Shown in pieces: positions 1 to 7,974 of a stretch of 22,050 bases of DNA (positions are counted from its first letter, which is position 1; every line of letters starts with the position of its first letter). Below the pieces are notes generated by a model that was given only the letters and a program-made list of their open reading frames with translations, made no database searches and was not told the origin of the DNA. The position numbers and the translations under genes are program-made. The stretch lies in NCBI RefSeq assembly GCF_036311985.1, contig NZ_JAZDCJ010000044.1. One strand, 5' to 3'. The DNA is from JAZDCJ01 sp036311985 (GTDB taxonomy: Bacteria; Actinomycetota; Actinomycetes; Actinomycetales; Micrococcaceae).

Positions 1-12
1 TCACTAAGCAGG

Positions 13-48
13 GGGAGAAAGAAGGGGGGAGGGATGTGCCCACCCCCC
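13..48 (-). terminator. Intrinsic terminator of the pta-ackA operon
   Basis: Read on the minus strand, positions 48-39 and 33-24 form a G-run/C-run stem of nine pairs with one central T-T mismatch and a 5-nt loop. A pyrimidine tract containing TTCTTTCT follows at 23-13. It lies about 100 nt past the stop of the last minus-strand gene. The shape fits a rho-independent terminator, although the tail is not a pure U run. Confidence 0.55.
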
Positions 49-107
49 CCTACCTCCACGCGTTCCGGCCCGCTGGTTCCGCCCCGAACGCTCTGGGGCC
101 CACCGCC

Positions 108-150
108 GTGCCGCCGCCGTGCCGCCGCCGTGCCGCCGCCGTGCCGCGGC
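108..150. repeat. 11-bp tandem repeat (GTGCCGCCGCC)n
   Basis: The unit GTGCCGCCGCC occurs three times in perfect register (108-118, 119-129, 130-140), followed by a partial fourth copy. It sits immediately beyond the stop codon (152-154) of the minus-strand acetyltransferase gene and before the terminator, so it is non-coding 3' untranslated sequence. The unit is not a multiple of three, so it would frameshift a coding region. Confidence 0.8.
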
Positions 151-151
151 C

Positions 152-562
152 CTATGCCGGGCGCGGGCCCTGCGCCGGGCCGGTCTCCCTCACGGCCGCC
201 CACAGCTCCATGTCGCGGCGCCGTCCCCGCCCGATCTCCTGGTGGCTGCGCAGGAGGCCCTCCCGGACGTATCCCGCGTGTTCGGCCGTCCGGAGGGACG
301 GCGTGTTCCAGGGCTCGATGTAGAGGGCCACGCGGTACAGCCCCGGCACGGTCCACGCCAACGCCGTGAGCGCGGCCAGGGCCTGTTCCTCCGTGGCCCG
401 CGCGGGGAGCGATCCGACGGTCGGCACAGAGGGGTCCGTCGACAGCTCCCGGGCCAAGGGCACGTCGCCGTCCAGGACGCGGCGCAGGGCCACCCGCCCG
501 TGGGCGGGCGCCTGCTCCGGCCACGGCGGTAAGCCCGGGGCCGGGGGCCGGATGCCGGACAC
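152..562 (-). CDS. GNAT N-acetyltransferase, internally deleted
   Basis: The 136-residue protein resembles RimJ/RimL-type GNAT enzymes, which transfer an acetyl group from acetyl-CoA to an amine, but these are usually about 170-190 residues. The N-terminal part (VALRRVLDGDV) matches strand 1 of the fold, and the C-terminal half (GLYRVALYIEPWNTPS, then AEHAGYVREGLL) matches the strand 5 to helix 4 region. The usual middle, including the RxxGxG/A acetyl-CoA pyrophosphate loop, is absent: PARATEEQAL runs straight into LTALAWTVPG. I infer an in-frame internal deletion of about 60 residues, so catalysis is doubtful. The start is a GTG 10 nt after the ABC ATPase stop, which suggests coupled translation as last gene of the operon. 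The reading frame itself is intact. Confidence 0.6.
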   Translation of the reverse strand: MSGIRPPAPGLPPWPEQAPAHGRVALRRVLDGDVPLARELSTDPSVPTVGSLPARATEEQALAALTALAWTVPGLYRVALYIEPWNTPSLRTAEHAGYVREGLLRSHQEIGRGRRRDMELWAAVRETGPAQGPRPA

Positions 563-571
563 GGCGCGCCC

Positions 572-2305
572 CTACGCTGCGTCCGGGTCGATCTCCAGCT
601 CGTTGCCCGGGATCGAGGCCAGGAGCCTGCGGGTGTAGGGATGGCGCGGGTTCGTGAAGATCTCCTCGGAGCTCGCCGCCTCGACGAGCTCGCCGTCCTT
701 CATGACGCACACGTAGTCGGAGATCAGGCGCACCACCGCGAGGTCGTGGCTGATGAACAAGTAGCTCAGACCGAGCTCGGACTGCAGATCGCCGAGCAGC
801 TTGAGGATCTGCGCCTGCACGAGCACGTCGAGGGCGGAGACCGGTTCGTCGCAGACGATCAGCTCCGGTTGCAGGGCGAGGGCCCGGGCGATCGCCACGC
901 GCTGGCGCTGCCCGCCGGAGAGCTCGGCCGGATAGCGGCGCAGCATCGACTGCGGCAGGGCGACCTGGTCCATGAGCTCGCGCACCCGGACGCCGCGCTC
1001 CTTCGCGGTGCCGCGCTTGTACGTGGTCAGGGGCTCCTCGATGATCCGGCCGATCGTGAACATCGGGTTCAGCGAGGAGTACGGGTCCTGGAAGACGGGC
1101 TGCACGCGCTGGCGGAAGTCGCGCAACTGCTCCTTGCCGAGCGTGGCCACGTCCATCCCGTCGAAGAGCATGGTGCCGGAGGTCGGCTCGATGAGCTTCA
1201 GGAGCATCCGCGCCGTCGTCGTCTTGCCCGAACCGGACTCGCCGACGATCGCCACGGTGGAACCGCGCGGGATGTCCAGGGTGACGTTCTTGGCGGCGTG
1301 GAAGTCCTCCTTCGAGCCGCGCCGCTTGTAGACCTTGGTCAGGTCGCGGATCTCGACGATGTTGGGGGTGGCCTCCGCCTCCACCGCGGCCTCCGCGGCC
1401 GCCTCCGCCCGCTCGGCGGCGTCGCCCGTGTATGCGCCCGGCCGCAGCCGCACGGCGGCCACGGACGGCGCGGCACGCACGAGCGACTGGGTGTAGGGGT
1501 GCTGCGGGTCCTCGAGCAGCTGGCGCGCGGGGCCGGATTCGACGACCTTGCCCCGGTGCATCACCACGAGGTCCTCGGCCCGCTCGGCGGCGAGGCCCAG
1601 GTCGTGGGTGATGAGCAGGACGGCGGTGCCGAGCTCGTCGGTCATCCGCCCGATCTGGTCGAGGATGGTCTGCTGCACGGTCACGTCGAGCGCGGACGTC
1701 GGCTCGTCGGCGATGAGCAGGCGCGGCCGGCAGGCCAGCCCGATCGCGATGAGCGCGCGCTGGCGCAGGCCGCCGGAGAACTCGTGCGGGTACTGCTTGG
1801 CGCGGGCCGCGGCGTCCGGGATGCCGGCGGCCTCGAGGGTGGCGACGACCTTGGAGTCCACGTCCCGCCGCGTGGCCATGCCGTGCACCAGCAGGGTCTC
1901 GGCCACCTGCTGGCCGATCTTGGTGACGGGGTTCAGGTTGGACATCGGGTCCTGGGGGACCAGGCCGATCTGCCGGCCGCGGATGTGGACCATCTTCGAC
2001 TCGGGCAGCCCGACGAGCTCCTGGCCGTCGAAGACGATGCTGCCGGAGACGCGGGCGTTGCCGGGCAGGAGTCCGATCGCCGCCATGGCCGAGGTGCTCT
2101 TCCCGGAGCCGGACTCGCCGACGATCGCGAGCGTGCGCCCGGCCTCGAGCCGCAGACTGGCGCCCTCCACGGCGCGCACCGGGCCGTGCATGGTCTGGAA
2201 GTCGACCGCGAGGTCGCTGATCCGCAGCAGCGGGGTCCCGGGCGCGGCCGCGGTGGCGGACGCGTCGGGCGTGATGTCGAGGGGTTCGGGGGTGGAATCC
2301 GTCAT
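572..2305 (-). CDS. Fused double ABC ATPase, Dpp/Opp (peptide/nickel) type
   Basis: This 577-residue protein carries two complete ABC ATPase domains in tandem, a DppD-DppF fusion. Domain 1 has Walker A GESGSGKST at residues 63-71, the signature FSGGLRQR and Walker B LLIADEPTSALD. Domain 2 has Walker A GESGSGKTT near residue 355, LSGGQRQR and LIVCDEPVSALD. Both carry the HPYT element typical of the oligopeptide/dipeptide C-terminal region. Such ATPases energise uptake of peptides, nickel or related solutes together with two permeases and a lipoprotein, none of which lie in this window. I chose the second ATG (2305), because AAGGCAGG is then about 8 nt upstream; the ATG at 2314 abuts that motif. 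It lies 41 bp after the kinase stop and probably belongs to the pta-ackA transcription unit. The substrate cannot be told. Confidence 0.88.
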   Translation of the reverse strand: MTDSTPEPLDITPDASATAAAPGTPLLRISDLAVDFQTMHGPVRAVEGASLRLEAGRTLAIVGESGSGKSTSAMAAIGLLPGNARVSGSIVFDGQELVGLPESKMVHIRGRQIGLVPQDPMSNLNPVTKIGQQVAETLLVHGMATRRDVDSKVVATLEAAGIPDAAARAKQYPHEFSGGLRQRALIAIGLACRPRLLIADEPTSALDVTVQQTILDQIGRMTDELGTAVLLITHDLGLAAERAEDLVVMHRGKVVESGPARQLLEDPQHPYTQSLVRAAPSVAAVRLRPGAYTGDAAERAEAAAEAAVEAEATPNIVEIRDLTKVYKRRGSKEDFHAAKNVTLDIPRGSTVAIVGESGSGKTTTARMLLKLIEPTSGTMLFDGMDVATLGKEQLRDFRQRVQPVFQDPYSSLNPMFTIGRIIEEPLTTYKRGTAKERGVRVRELMDQVALPQSMLRRYPAELSGGQRQRVAIARALALQPELIVCDEPVSALDVLVQAQILKLLGDLQSELGLSYLFISHDLAVVRLISDYVCVMKDGELVEAASSEEIFTNPRHPYTRRLLASIPGNELEIDPDAA

Positions 2306-2346
2306 GCAGTACATCCTGCCTTAAAACGCGGCCCGGGTGAGTCACA

Positions 2347-2895
2347 TCACAAGGAGGGTGCCGCCGTCGTCAGGGCGCGGAGGGCCCGGGCCGCCAGCTC
2401 GTCGGGGGAGGCGTGGCGCGAGTCGAGGACCACGCGCCCGTCCTTCCACAACGCCAGCTGCCTCCGGCGCCGGTTGAGCGACTCCCACGTGGGCGCCCCG
2501 ATGAGCGGATCCTCCTCGCGGCGGCGCTGCTGGAGCCGCATCCGGTGCACGGTGGGGTCCGAGCACACGACCTCGAACCACTCGAGCGCCGCCCCCGTCC
2601 GGTCCGCGAGCCGGATCCACTGCCCCCGCGCCTCCGCGACGTCGTTGACGGCGTCCACGATCACCGTGATGCCGGCCCGCAACTGGGCCTCGGCCAGGGC
2701 CTCGACGACCGTGTAGGCGGCCAGGCCGGTGGGCTGGCGGTGCTGCTCGATCCCCGCGCGCACGAGAGCGGCCTCGGCCGGGTCGACGCCGAGCACGGGC
2801 CATCCGGTGGCCCGGGCCAGGGCCCCGGCGGCGGCCGACTTGCCGGCCCCGGGCAGCCCGCAGAAGACCACGAGCCGCAGCGGTCCTCCCTCCAC
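2347..2895 (-). CDS. Small P-loop kinase (AAA_33 / zeta-toxin-like fold)
   Basis: The 182-residue protein begins with LRLVVFCGLPGAGKS, a Walker A motif at residues 13-20. It continues with a central IVDAVND segment and an arginine-rich stretch (RLQQRRREEDP) like the lid of small kinases. This is the architecture of the AAA_33 group, which includes polynucleotide kinases, zeta toxins, aminoglycoside or chloramphenicol phosphotransferase-like enzymes and uncharacterised metabolic kinases. The substrate is unknown. The GTG start (2895) is well supported: GGAGG lies 8 nt upstream, overlapping the end of ackA, and only 4 nt separate the genes. No partner antitoxin gene is present, which argues against a zeta toxin. 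The position suggests cotranscription with pta-ackA. Confidence 0.8.
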   Translation of the reverse strand: MEGGPLRLVVFCGLPGAGKSAAAGALARATGWPVLGVDPAEAALVRAGIEQHRQPTGLAAYTVVEALAEAQLRAGITVIVDAVNDVAEARGQWIRLADRTGAALEWFEVVCSDPTVHRMRLQQRRREEDPLIGAPTWESLNRRRRQLALWKDGRVVLDSRHASPDELAARALRALTTAAPSL

Positions 2896-2899
2896 GTTC

Positions 2900-4036
2900 C
2901 TAGCCTCCGCAGAGGGCGGCCGTCGCCGCGGCGATCTGCGCTTCCTCGTCGGTGGGCACCACGAGCACCGGGATCGCCGACTCCGGCGTGGAGATGACGC
3001 GGGGCGCGCCGGAACGCCGGACGTTGGCGTAGCGGTCCAGTTCCACCCCGAGCGCCCCGAGGCCCTCGACCACGCGCTCGCGGAACGGCCACGAGTTCTC
3101 CCCGATGCCCGCGGTGAACACGAGCGCGTGCGCCCCGCCCACGGCCACGTGGTAGCCGCCGATGTACTTCTGCAGCCGGTAGGCCGCGACCGCGAGCGCC
3201 AGCTCGGCGCCGTCGTCGCCCTCGGCCGCCGCCTCGACGACGGAGCGCATGTCGTTGTTCCCGGACAGTCCCTTGAGCCCGGAGTCCTGGTTCAGGATCC
3301 GGTCCAGGTCCTCGGCCGTGTACTCGCCGCGCACGATCAGCTGCGTGACGATCGAGGGGTCCAGATCGCCCGAGCGCGTGCCCATGACGAGCCCCTCGAG
3401 CGGGGTGTAGCCCATGGAGGTGTCCACGCTCGCCCCGCCGCGGACCGCGGTCACGGAGGCCCCGTTGCCGAGGTGGGCGACGACGGCGTTGAACCGGCTC
3501 CGCTCGATGCCCAGCAGTTCCGCGGCGAGGCCCGTGACGTAGTCGTGGCTTGTCCCGTGGAAGCCGTAGCGGCGGACCCCGTGCTCCGTATAGAGGGCGT
3601 CGGGGATCGCGTAGCGCCACGCGTGCTCGGGCATCGTGCGGTGGAACGCCGTGTCGAACACGGCCACCTGCGGGATCCGGGGCCACTTGGCCGTGACCGC
3701 CCGGATGCCGAGGGCATTGGCGGGGTTGTGCAGCGGGGCGAGCGGGGCAAGCCGCTCGATCGCGCGGACGATCTCGTTGTCGATCAGCACGGGCGCCCCG
3801 AAGCGCTCCCCGCCGTGCACCACGCGGTGCCCCACGGCGTCGATGGACCGCCCGCCGAGCGCGCCCTCGAGCTCGGCGAGGACCTGCTCGATCGCCTCGC
3901 CGTGGTCTGCGGGATGGCCGCCGGAGGCATCCCCGATGCGTTCCACGAGCCCGTTGGCCAGGCGGGAACCGGCGGCGGTGTCCCGCACCTGGTACTTCAG
4001 GGACGAGGAACCGGAGTTGATGACGAGGACGAGCAT
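2900..4036 (-). CDS. ackA: Acetate kinase
   Basis: The 378-residue protein matches acetate kinase (ASKHA fold): acetyl phosphate + ADP gives acetate + ATP, reversibly, in the cytoplasm. Visible motifs are the N-terminal signature VLVINSGSSSLKY, HRVVHGGERF, the catalytic-region FDTAFHRTMPEHAWRY, RYGFHGTSHDYV, MGTRSGDLDPS and the C-terminal FTAGIGENS. Length is slightly below the usual 395-400 residues, with no motif missing. It starts with ATG at 4036, 3 nt after the pta stop, so the two enzymes of the acetyl-CoA/acetate interconversion are almost certainly translationally coupled. The pathway supports overflow acetate excretion with substrate-level ATP, and acetate assimilation in reverse. 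Confidence 0.97.
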   Translation of the reverse strand: MLVLVINSGSSSLKYQVRDTAAGSRLANGLVERIGDASGGHPADHGEAIEQVLAELEGALGGRSIDAVGHRVVHGGERFGAPVLIDNEIVRAIERLAPLAPLHNPANALGIRAVTAKWPRIPQVAVFDTAFHRTMPEHAWRYAIPDALYTEHGVRRYGFHGTSHDYVTGLAAELLGIERSRFNAVVAHLGNGASVTAVRGGASVDTSMGYTPLEGLVMGTRSGDLDPSIVTQLIVRGEYTAEDLDRILNQDSGLKGLSGNNDMRSVVEAAAEGDDGAELALAVAAYRLQKYIGGYHVAVGGAHALVFTAGIGENSWPFRERVVEGLGALGVELDRYANVRRSGAPRVISTPESAIPVLVVPTDEEAQIAAATAALCGG

Positions 4037-4039
4037 GGT

Positions 4040-6112
4040 TCAGGCCTCCTGCGCCTGGATGGCGGTGATCGCGACGGTGTTGACGATGTCCTGGACGGTG
4101 CAGCCGCGGGAGAGGTCGTTGACGGCCTTGTTCAGACCCTGGAGGACGGGTCCGACGGCGACCGCGCCCGCGGACTGCTGCACCGCCTTGTAGGTGTTGT
4201 TGCCCGTATTCAGGTCCGGGAAGATGAACACGGTCGCCTGCCCGGCCACGTCGGAGCCGGGCAGCTTGGAGGCCGCGATCGAGGCGTCGACGGCGGCGTC
4301 GTACTGGATGGGGCCCTCGACCGCGAGCCCGGGCGCGGCCTCGCGCACGAGCTCGGTGGCGGTGCGGACGTCCTCGACCGAACCGCCGGACCCCGAGGTG
4401 CCCGTGGAGTAGGAGAGCATGGCGACGCGCGGGTCGACGCCGAACTGGCGGGCCGTCTGCGCGGAGGCGAGGGCGATGTCGGCGAGCTGGCGCGCGTCGG
4501 GCTCCGGATTCACGGCGCAGTCCCCGTAGACCAGGACGCGGTCCTTCATGAGCATGAGGAACACGGAGGAGACGATCGAGACGCCCGGACGGGTCTTGAT
4601 GAACTCGAGCGAGGGGCGGATGGTGTTCGCGGTGGTGTTCGCCGCCCCGGAGACCATGCCGTCCACGAGGCCGAGGTGCACCATCATGGTGCCGAAGTAG
4701 GACGGGTCCACGATGCGTTCGCGGGCCTGGCCCACGGTGACGCCCTTGTGGGAGCGCAGCCGGGCGTACTCCTCGGCGAAGCGGTCAAGTTCCGGGCTGC
4801 GGGACGGGTCCACGATCTCGATCCCCGTCAGGTCGATGCCGTTCGACGAGGCCGTCTCGCGGACGTCCGCCGGCCGGCCGAGGAGCACGAGCTCGCAGAT
4901 GTCGCGGCGCGTGATGATCTCCGCGGCCCGCAGGATGCGCACGTCGGTGCCCTCGGGCAGGACGATCCGCTGCTTCTCGGCGCGAGCCCTCTCGATGAGC
5001 TGGTGCAGGAAGCGCAGCGGCGTGGTCGTGGCCGGCGCCGGGAGGCTCACGCGCTCGAGCAGCTCGTCCTCGTCGACGGCCCGGTACCAGCTGCCCAGGG
5101 CGGCGGCGGTCTTGCGCGGCAGGCCCGCGGCGAGGCTCCCGCCGACCTCCCACACCTTGTGCGCCGCCGTGAACGTGTCGTCCGGGATCGCGAAGACGGG
5201 GAACGGCGCCTCGGCCAGCAGGGGCAGCACGGAATCCTCGACGGGGCGGGGGCCGGTGAGCAGCAGGCCCGCCGTGGCGGGGAAGCCCGGCGTGCGGGAC
5301 GTGGCGACGGCGGCGACCATGACGTCGGAGCGGTCGGCGGGAGTGATGACGAACGCCCCGTCCCGGTAGCGCTCCAGGAGGTAGCCGACGTTCATCGCGG
5401 CTACCATGACATGCTGCACGTCCCGGTCCAGGTCCGCCCGGCCCGCGATGTGGCGGGCCTTCAAGGACGCGGCGACCTCGCCGACCGTGGGACGGACGAT
5501 CTCCTCGATCTCCGGCACCACGTAGACGGCGCGCTTCTTCTGGCCCGGCCGGACCTCGGCGCGCAGCTGCTCGACGTGCTCCGGTGCGGCCCGGTTCACG
5601 ATCATCGACAGGAGGGACACCTGCTCTTCCGCGAACGCCTTCCGGGCGACGTCGACGTCGTCGACCGCCTCCTCGACGCTCTTGCCCGCGGCACTGACGA
5701 CGCCGACCACGTGGCAGCCGAGGTTGTTCGCCAGGCGCGCGTTGAGGTCGAACTCGACGGCGGCGTCGTGCCCCGTCAGGTCCGTGCCCTCGACGATCAC
5801 GACGTCGACGTTGCGCGCGATCTGCTCGTAGGCCTCCACGGACCGGGTGTAGATCTCGTCGATGTTCCCCGCGACGATCAGCTCGCGCGAGGCCGCGCGC
5901 GTCATGCCGGCGCGGGCGTTCTCCGGGGCGATGCCGAAGACCTTGCGGATCAGCTCGGCCGTGGGGTCCGAGTCGACGTCGGCGGCCTCCGTCACCGGGC
6001 GGAAGAAGCCGATCCGGTCGGCGTGCCGGTGGAGGATGTCCGCGATCCCCAGCGTGACCAGGGCCTTGCCGCTGGAGGGGGTCGAGGCGCTGACGTAGAG
6101 GCCGCGGGTCAT
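4040..6112 (-). CDS. pta: Phosphate acetyltransferase, long bacterial form
   Basis: This enzyme interconverts acetyl-CoA + phosphate and acetyl phosphate + CoA. The 690-residue protein has the long three-part layout. An N-terminal P-loop domain of dethiobiotin-synthetase type starts at MTRGLYVSASTPSSGKALV. A central DRTGG-like domain follows. A C-terminal catalytic PTA domain spans about residues 365-690, with LPEGTDVRILRAAE, GLVDGMVSGAANTTANTIRP and YSTGTSGSG. I place the start at ATG 6112 because AAGGAG lies 4 nt upstream and the family signature begins there; an in-frame ATG at 6148 would add 12 unconserved residues. ackA follows after 3 nt. Acetyl phosphate made here can also act as a phospho-donor or acetylating agent. 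Confidence 0.96.
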   Translation of the reverse strand: MTRGLYVSASTPSSGKALVTLGIADILHRHADRIGFFRPVTEAADVDSDPTAELIRKVFGIAPENARAGMTRAASRELIVAGNIDEIYTRSVEAYEQIARNVDVVIVEGTDLTGHDAAVEFDLNARLANNLGCHVVGVVSAAGKSVEEAVDDVDVARKAFAEEQVSLLSMIVNRAAPEHVEQLRAEVRPGQKKRAVYVVPEIEEIVRPTVGEVAASLKARHIAGRADLDRDVQHVMVAAMNVGYLLERYRDGAFVITPADRSDVMVAAVATSRTPGFPATAGLLLTGPRPVEDSVLPLLAEAPFPVFAIPDDTFTAAHKVWEVGGSLAAGLPRKTAAALGSWYRAVDEDELLERVSLPAPATTTPLRFLHQLIERARAEKQRIVLPEGTDVRILRAAEIITRRDICELVLLGRPADVRETASSNGIDLTGIEIVDPSRSPELDRFAEEYARLRSHKGVTVGQARERIVDPSYFGTMMVHLGLVDGMVSGAANTTANTIRPSLEFIKTRPGVSIVSSVFLMLMKDRVLVYGDCAVNPEPDARQLADIALASAQTARQFGVDPRVAMLSYSTGTSGSGGSVEDVRTATELVREAAPGLAVEGPIQYDAAVDASIAASKLPGSDVAGQATVFIFPDLNTGNNTYKAVQQSAGAVAVGPVLQGLNKAVNDLSRGCTVQDIVNTVAITAIQAQEA

Positions 6113-6259
6113 GGGGCTCCTTGCGGTGGCGGGACGGTGCAGAACCATCGTGCCATGCGCCGGCCTCCGGCGGGCAGGGAACGTGACCCGTCTCTACCGG
6201 CAGCGCGGGCACGCGGGTGCGGCCCCGGCGTCGTCCTCCCGGGCCCGGCCCCTTGAGGG

Positions 6260-7666
6260 TCAGCGGGAGACGGGCAGTTCGATCCGCCGCCGCCCCTCGG
6301 CGCCGACCAGGAAACGGTAGGCCGCGAGCATGAGGGCGAGCCACACGCCGCCGACGACGAGCGCGGTCCGCCCCGCCTCCGTGAAGGCCAGGATCACGGT
6401 CACGAGCGCCATGAACGCGAGCGCCACATAGTTCATCACGGGCCAGCCGGGCAGCTCGAACCCGGCGGTCGGCTCGCCCGCGGCCTTCATCTCGCGCCGC
6501 ATCCGGTGGTGGCTGAGCAGGATCGAGGCCCACGTGAACACGGTCGCGAAGGTCGCGATCGAGGCGACCACGAGGAACAGCTGGTCCGGGATCCACAGGT
6601 AGACGCCGAGCCCGGCCACGAGGCAGACGCCGATGATGGCCACGGGCCACACGGGAACGCCGAAGCGGCTCACCCAGGTGAAGTTGCGCGGGGCATGTCC
6701 CTGCTCGGCCAGGCCGTACATCGTGCGGGTCGCGGCGTAGAAGATCGAGTTCATCGCGGACAGCGCGGCCGTCAGCACCACGGCGTTGATCAGGTGCTCC
6801 GCGAACGGGATGCCGAGGCCCGCGAAGACCTGCACGAACGGGCTGCCCTCCGAGCCGATCCGGTCCCACGGGAAGAGGCACAGCATGACGCCGAGGGAGA
6901 GCACGTAGAAGAGCAGGATGCGGATCGGGACCGTGTTGACGGCCTTCGGGATGGCGGTCTTCGGGTCCCCGGCCTCGCCGGCCGTCATGCCGAGGGTCTC
7001 GATGCCGCCGAAGGAGAACACCACGATCCCCAGGCTCATGACGATCCCCCAGACGCCGAACGGGGCGAAGCCGCCGTGCTCGACGAGGTGGTGGACGCCG
7101 GGCTCGTAGCCGCCGGTCGTGATGCCGAAGAGGATCAAGTACAGGCCGCCGGCGATCATCGCGATGATCGTGGAGACCTTGACCAGGGTGAACCAGAACT
7201 CCAGCTCGCCGAAGACGCTCACGCGCATCAGGTTCAGGCCGCCGATCAGCAGCATCGCGGCGACCATCCACACCCAGCCGGGCGTGTCCGGGAACCACAT
7301 GCCCATGTACATCGCCACGGCGGTCATGTCCGCGATGGCCACGATGATCATCTCGAACGCGAACGTCCACCCGGTCAGGAAGCCCATGCGCGGTCCCAGA
7401 TACCGCCCGGCATACTGGGCGAAGGACCCGGCGACGGGGTGCCGCACGGCCATCTCGCCGAGGGCCCGCATCACCACGAACACGGCGCAGCCGGCGATGA
7501 TGTAGGCGAGAAGCACGGCGGGGCCGGCCGCCTGGATCGTCGCGGAGGAACCGTAGAAGAGGCCGGTGCCGATCGCGGAACCAAGCGCGATGAAGCGGAT
7601 GTGCCGCAGGGAGAGCCGCCGCTTGAGCTCGGTGTCGTGCTGCGCGGTGGTCGTGGTGCTGGTCAT
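6260..7666 (-). CDS. Amino-acid permease, AAT family (APC superfamily)
   Basis: This 468-residue polytopic membrane protein shows the AAT-family hallmarks: RHIRFIALGSAIGTGLFYGSS in helix 1, then GEMAVRHPVAGSFAQYA and MGFLTGWTFAFE. About twelve hydrophobic segments are visible. The short hydrophilic N-terminus has a Thr-rich start. Members import amino acids such as proline, histidine, GABA or aromatic amino acids with protons; the substrate cannot be read from the sequence. The ATG start has an AGGA motif about 7 nt upstream. It is monocistronic on the minus strand, 147 bp upstream of pta. It diverges from the thiamine-binding-protein gene across a 308-bp spacer containing a large inverted repeat, which may matter for its control. 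Confidence 0.92.
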   Translation of the reverse strand: MTSTTTTAQHDTELKRRLSLRHIRFIALGSAIGTGLFYGSSATIQAAGPAVLLAYIIAGCAVFVVMRALGEMAVRHPVAGSFAQYAGRYLGPRMGFLTGWTFAFEMIIVAIADMTAVAMYMGMWFPDTPGWVWMVAAMLLIGGLNLMRVSVFGELEFWFTLVKVSTIIAMIAGGLYLILFGITTGGYEPGVHHLVEHGGFAPFGVWGIVMSLGIVVFSFGGIETLGMTAGEAGDPKTAIPKAVNTVPIRILLFYVLSLGVMLCLFPWDRIGSEGSPFVQVFAGLGIPFAEHLINAVVLTAALSAMNSIFYAATRTMYGLAEQGHAPRNFTWVSRFGVPVWPVAIIGVCLVAGLGVYLWIPDQLFLVVASIATFATVFTWASILLSHHRMRREMKAAGEPTAGFELPGWPVMNYVALAFMALVTVILAFTEAGRTALVVGGVWLALMLAAYRFLVGAEGRRRIELPVSR

Positions 7667-7974
7667 CGTCGTCCTGTGGTGCGGCCGGGGCCGCGAGTCG
7701 CTGGTCCTGCGCCTGGTCCGGGGGCCGGCTGGGCCGCTCCGGTGTCGCGCCGCGTCCGCCCGGGGTGCGGCGGAGCAGCGTCAAGTCTCCCACATCGGGC
7801 GCGGTGGGCGCTCGCCGTGCCGTGGCCGCCGACCCGCCCAGTTCACGTCAACTCGGCGAGACCATGGATGGCAGGCCAGTTCATGGGGTAGACCCCGTGG
7901 CCTCGCCGAGACGACGTGAAGTGGGCAGGGGTGATGGCTTGTGGGCCGGCGAGGCCCGGTGGCAGGGTGGAGGC
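7667..7974. other. Divergent intergenic region between permease and thiamine-binding gene
   Basis: No convincing gene is present. The permease-proximal part contains a GC palindrome (GCGGCC-CC-GGCCGC, about 7691-7704). The distal third is occupied by the structured inverted repeat at 7834-7928. Open frames running through the region lack family similarity and a ribosome-binding site. I see no confident -10/-35 pair for either flanking gene. Confidence 0.6.
7834..7928. repeat. 95-bp element with 27-bp imperfect inverted arms and inner hairpins
   Basis: The arms 7834-7860 and 7902-7928 are reverse complements at 23 of 27 positions. They share the cores TTCACGTC and CTCGGCGAG with a 2-nt mismatch between them. 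The 41-nt interior can form two smaller hairpins: TGGC-AG-GCCA (7870-7879) and CATGGGG-TAGA-CCCCGTG (7882-7899, one G-T pair). The whole could fold as a three-way junction in RNA or a cruciform in DNA. It ends 46 bp before the start of the plus-strand thiamine-binding gene. It may be a structured leader, a paired regulator site or a MITE-like insertion. I see no match to the conserved thiamin-pyrophosphate riboswitch core. Confidence 0.7.

Noticed and set aside
2347..2895. Zeta-type toxin of a toxin-antitoxin pair
   Set aside because: The fold is compatible, but no small antitoxin gene is adjacent and the gene is embedded in a metabolic operon.
2729..6256. An open frame of 1175 codons on the plus strand
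   Set aside because: It is antisense to the kinase, ackA and pta, rich in Arg/Gly/His/Asp with no domain; a by-product of high-GC codon use.
4785..7793. A 1002-codon minus-strand frame across pta and the permease
   Set aside because: It crosses two well-supported genes in another frame, is Arg/Pro-rich and has no recognisable domain.
7834..7974. TPP riboswitch before the thiamine-binding gene
   Set aside because: The conserved CUGAGA and the second core of the TPP aptamer were not found in the structured element.
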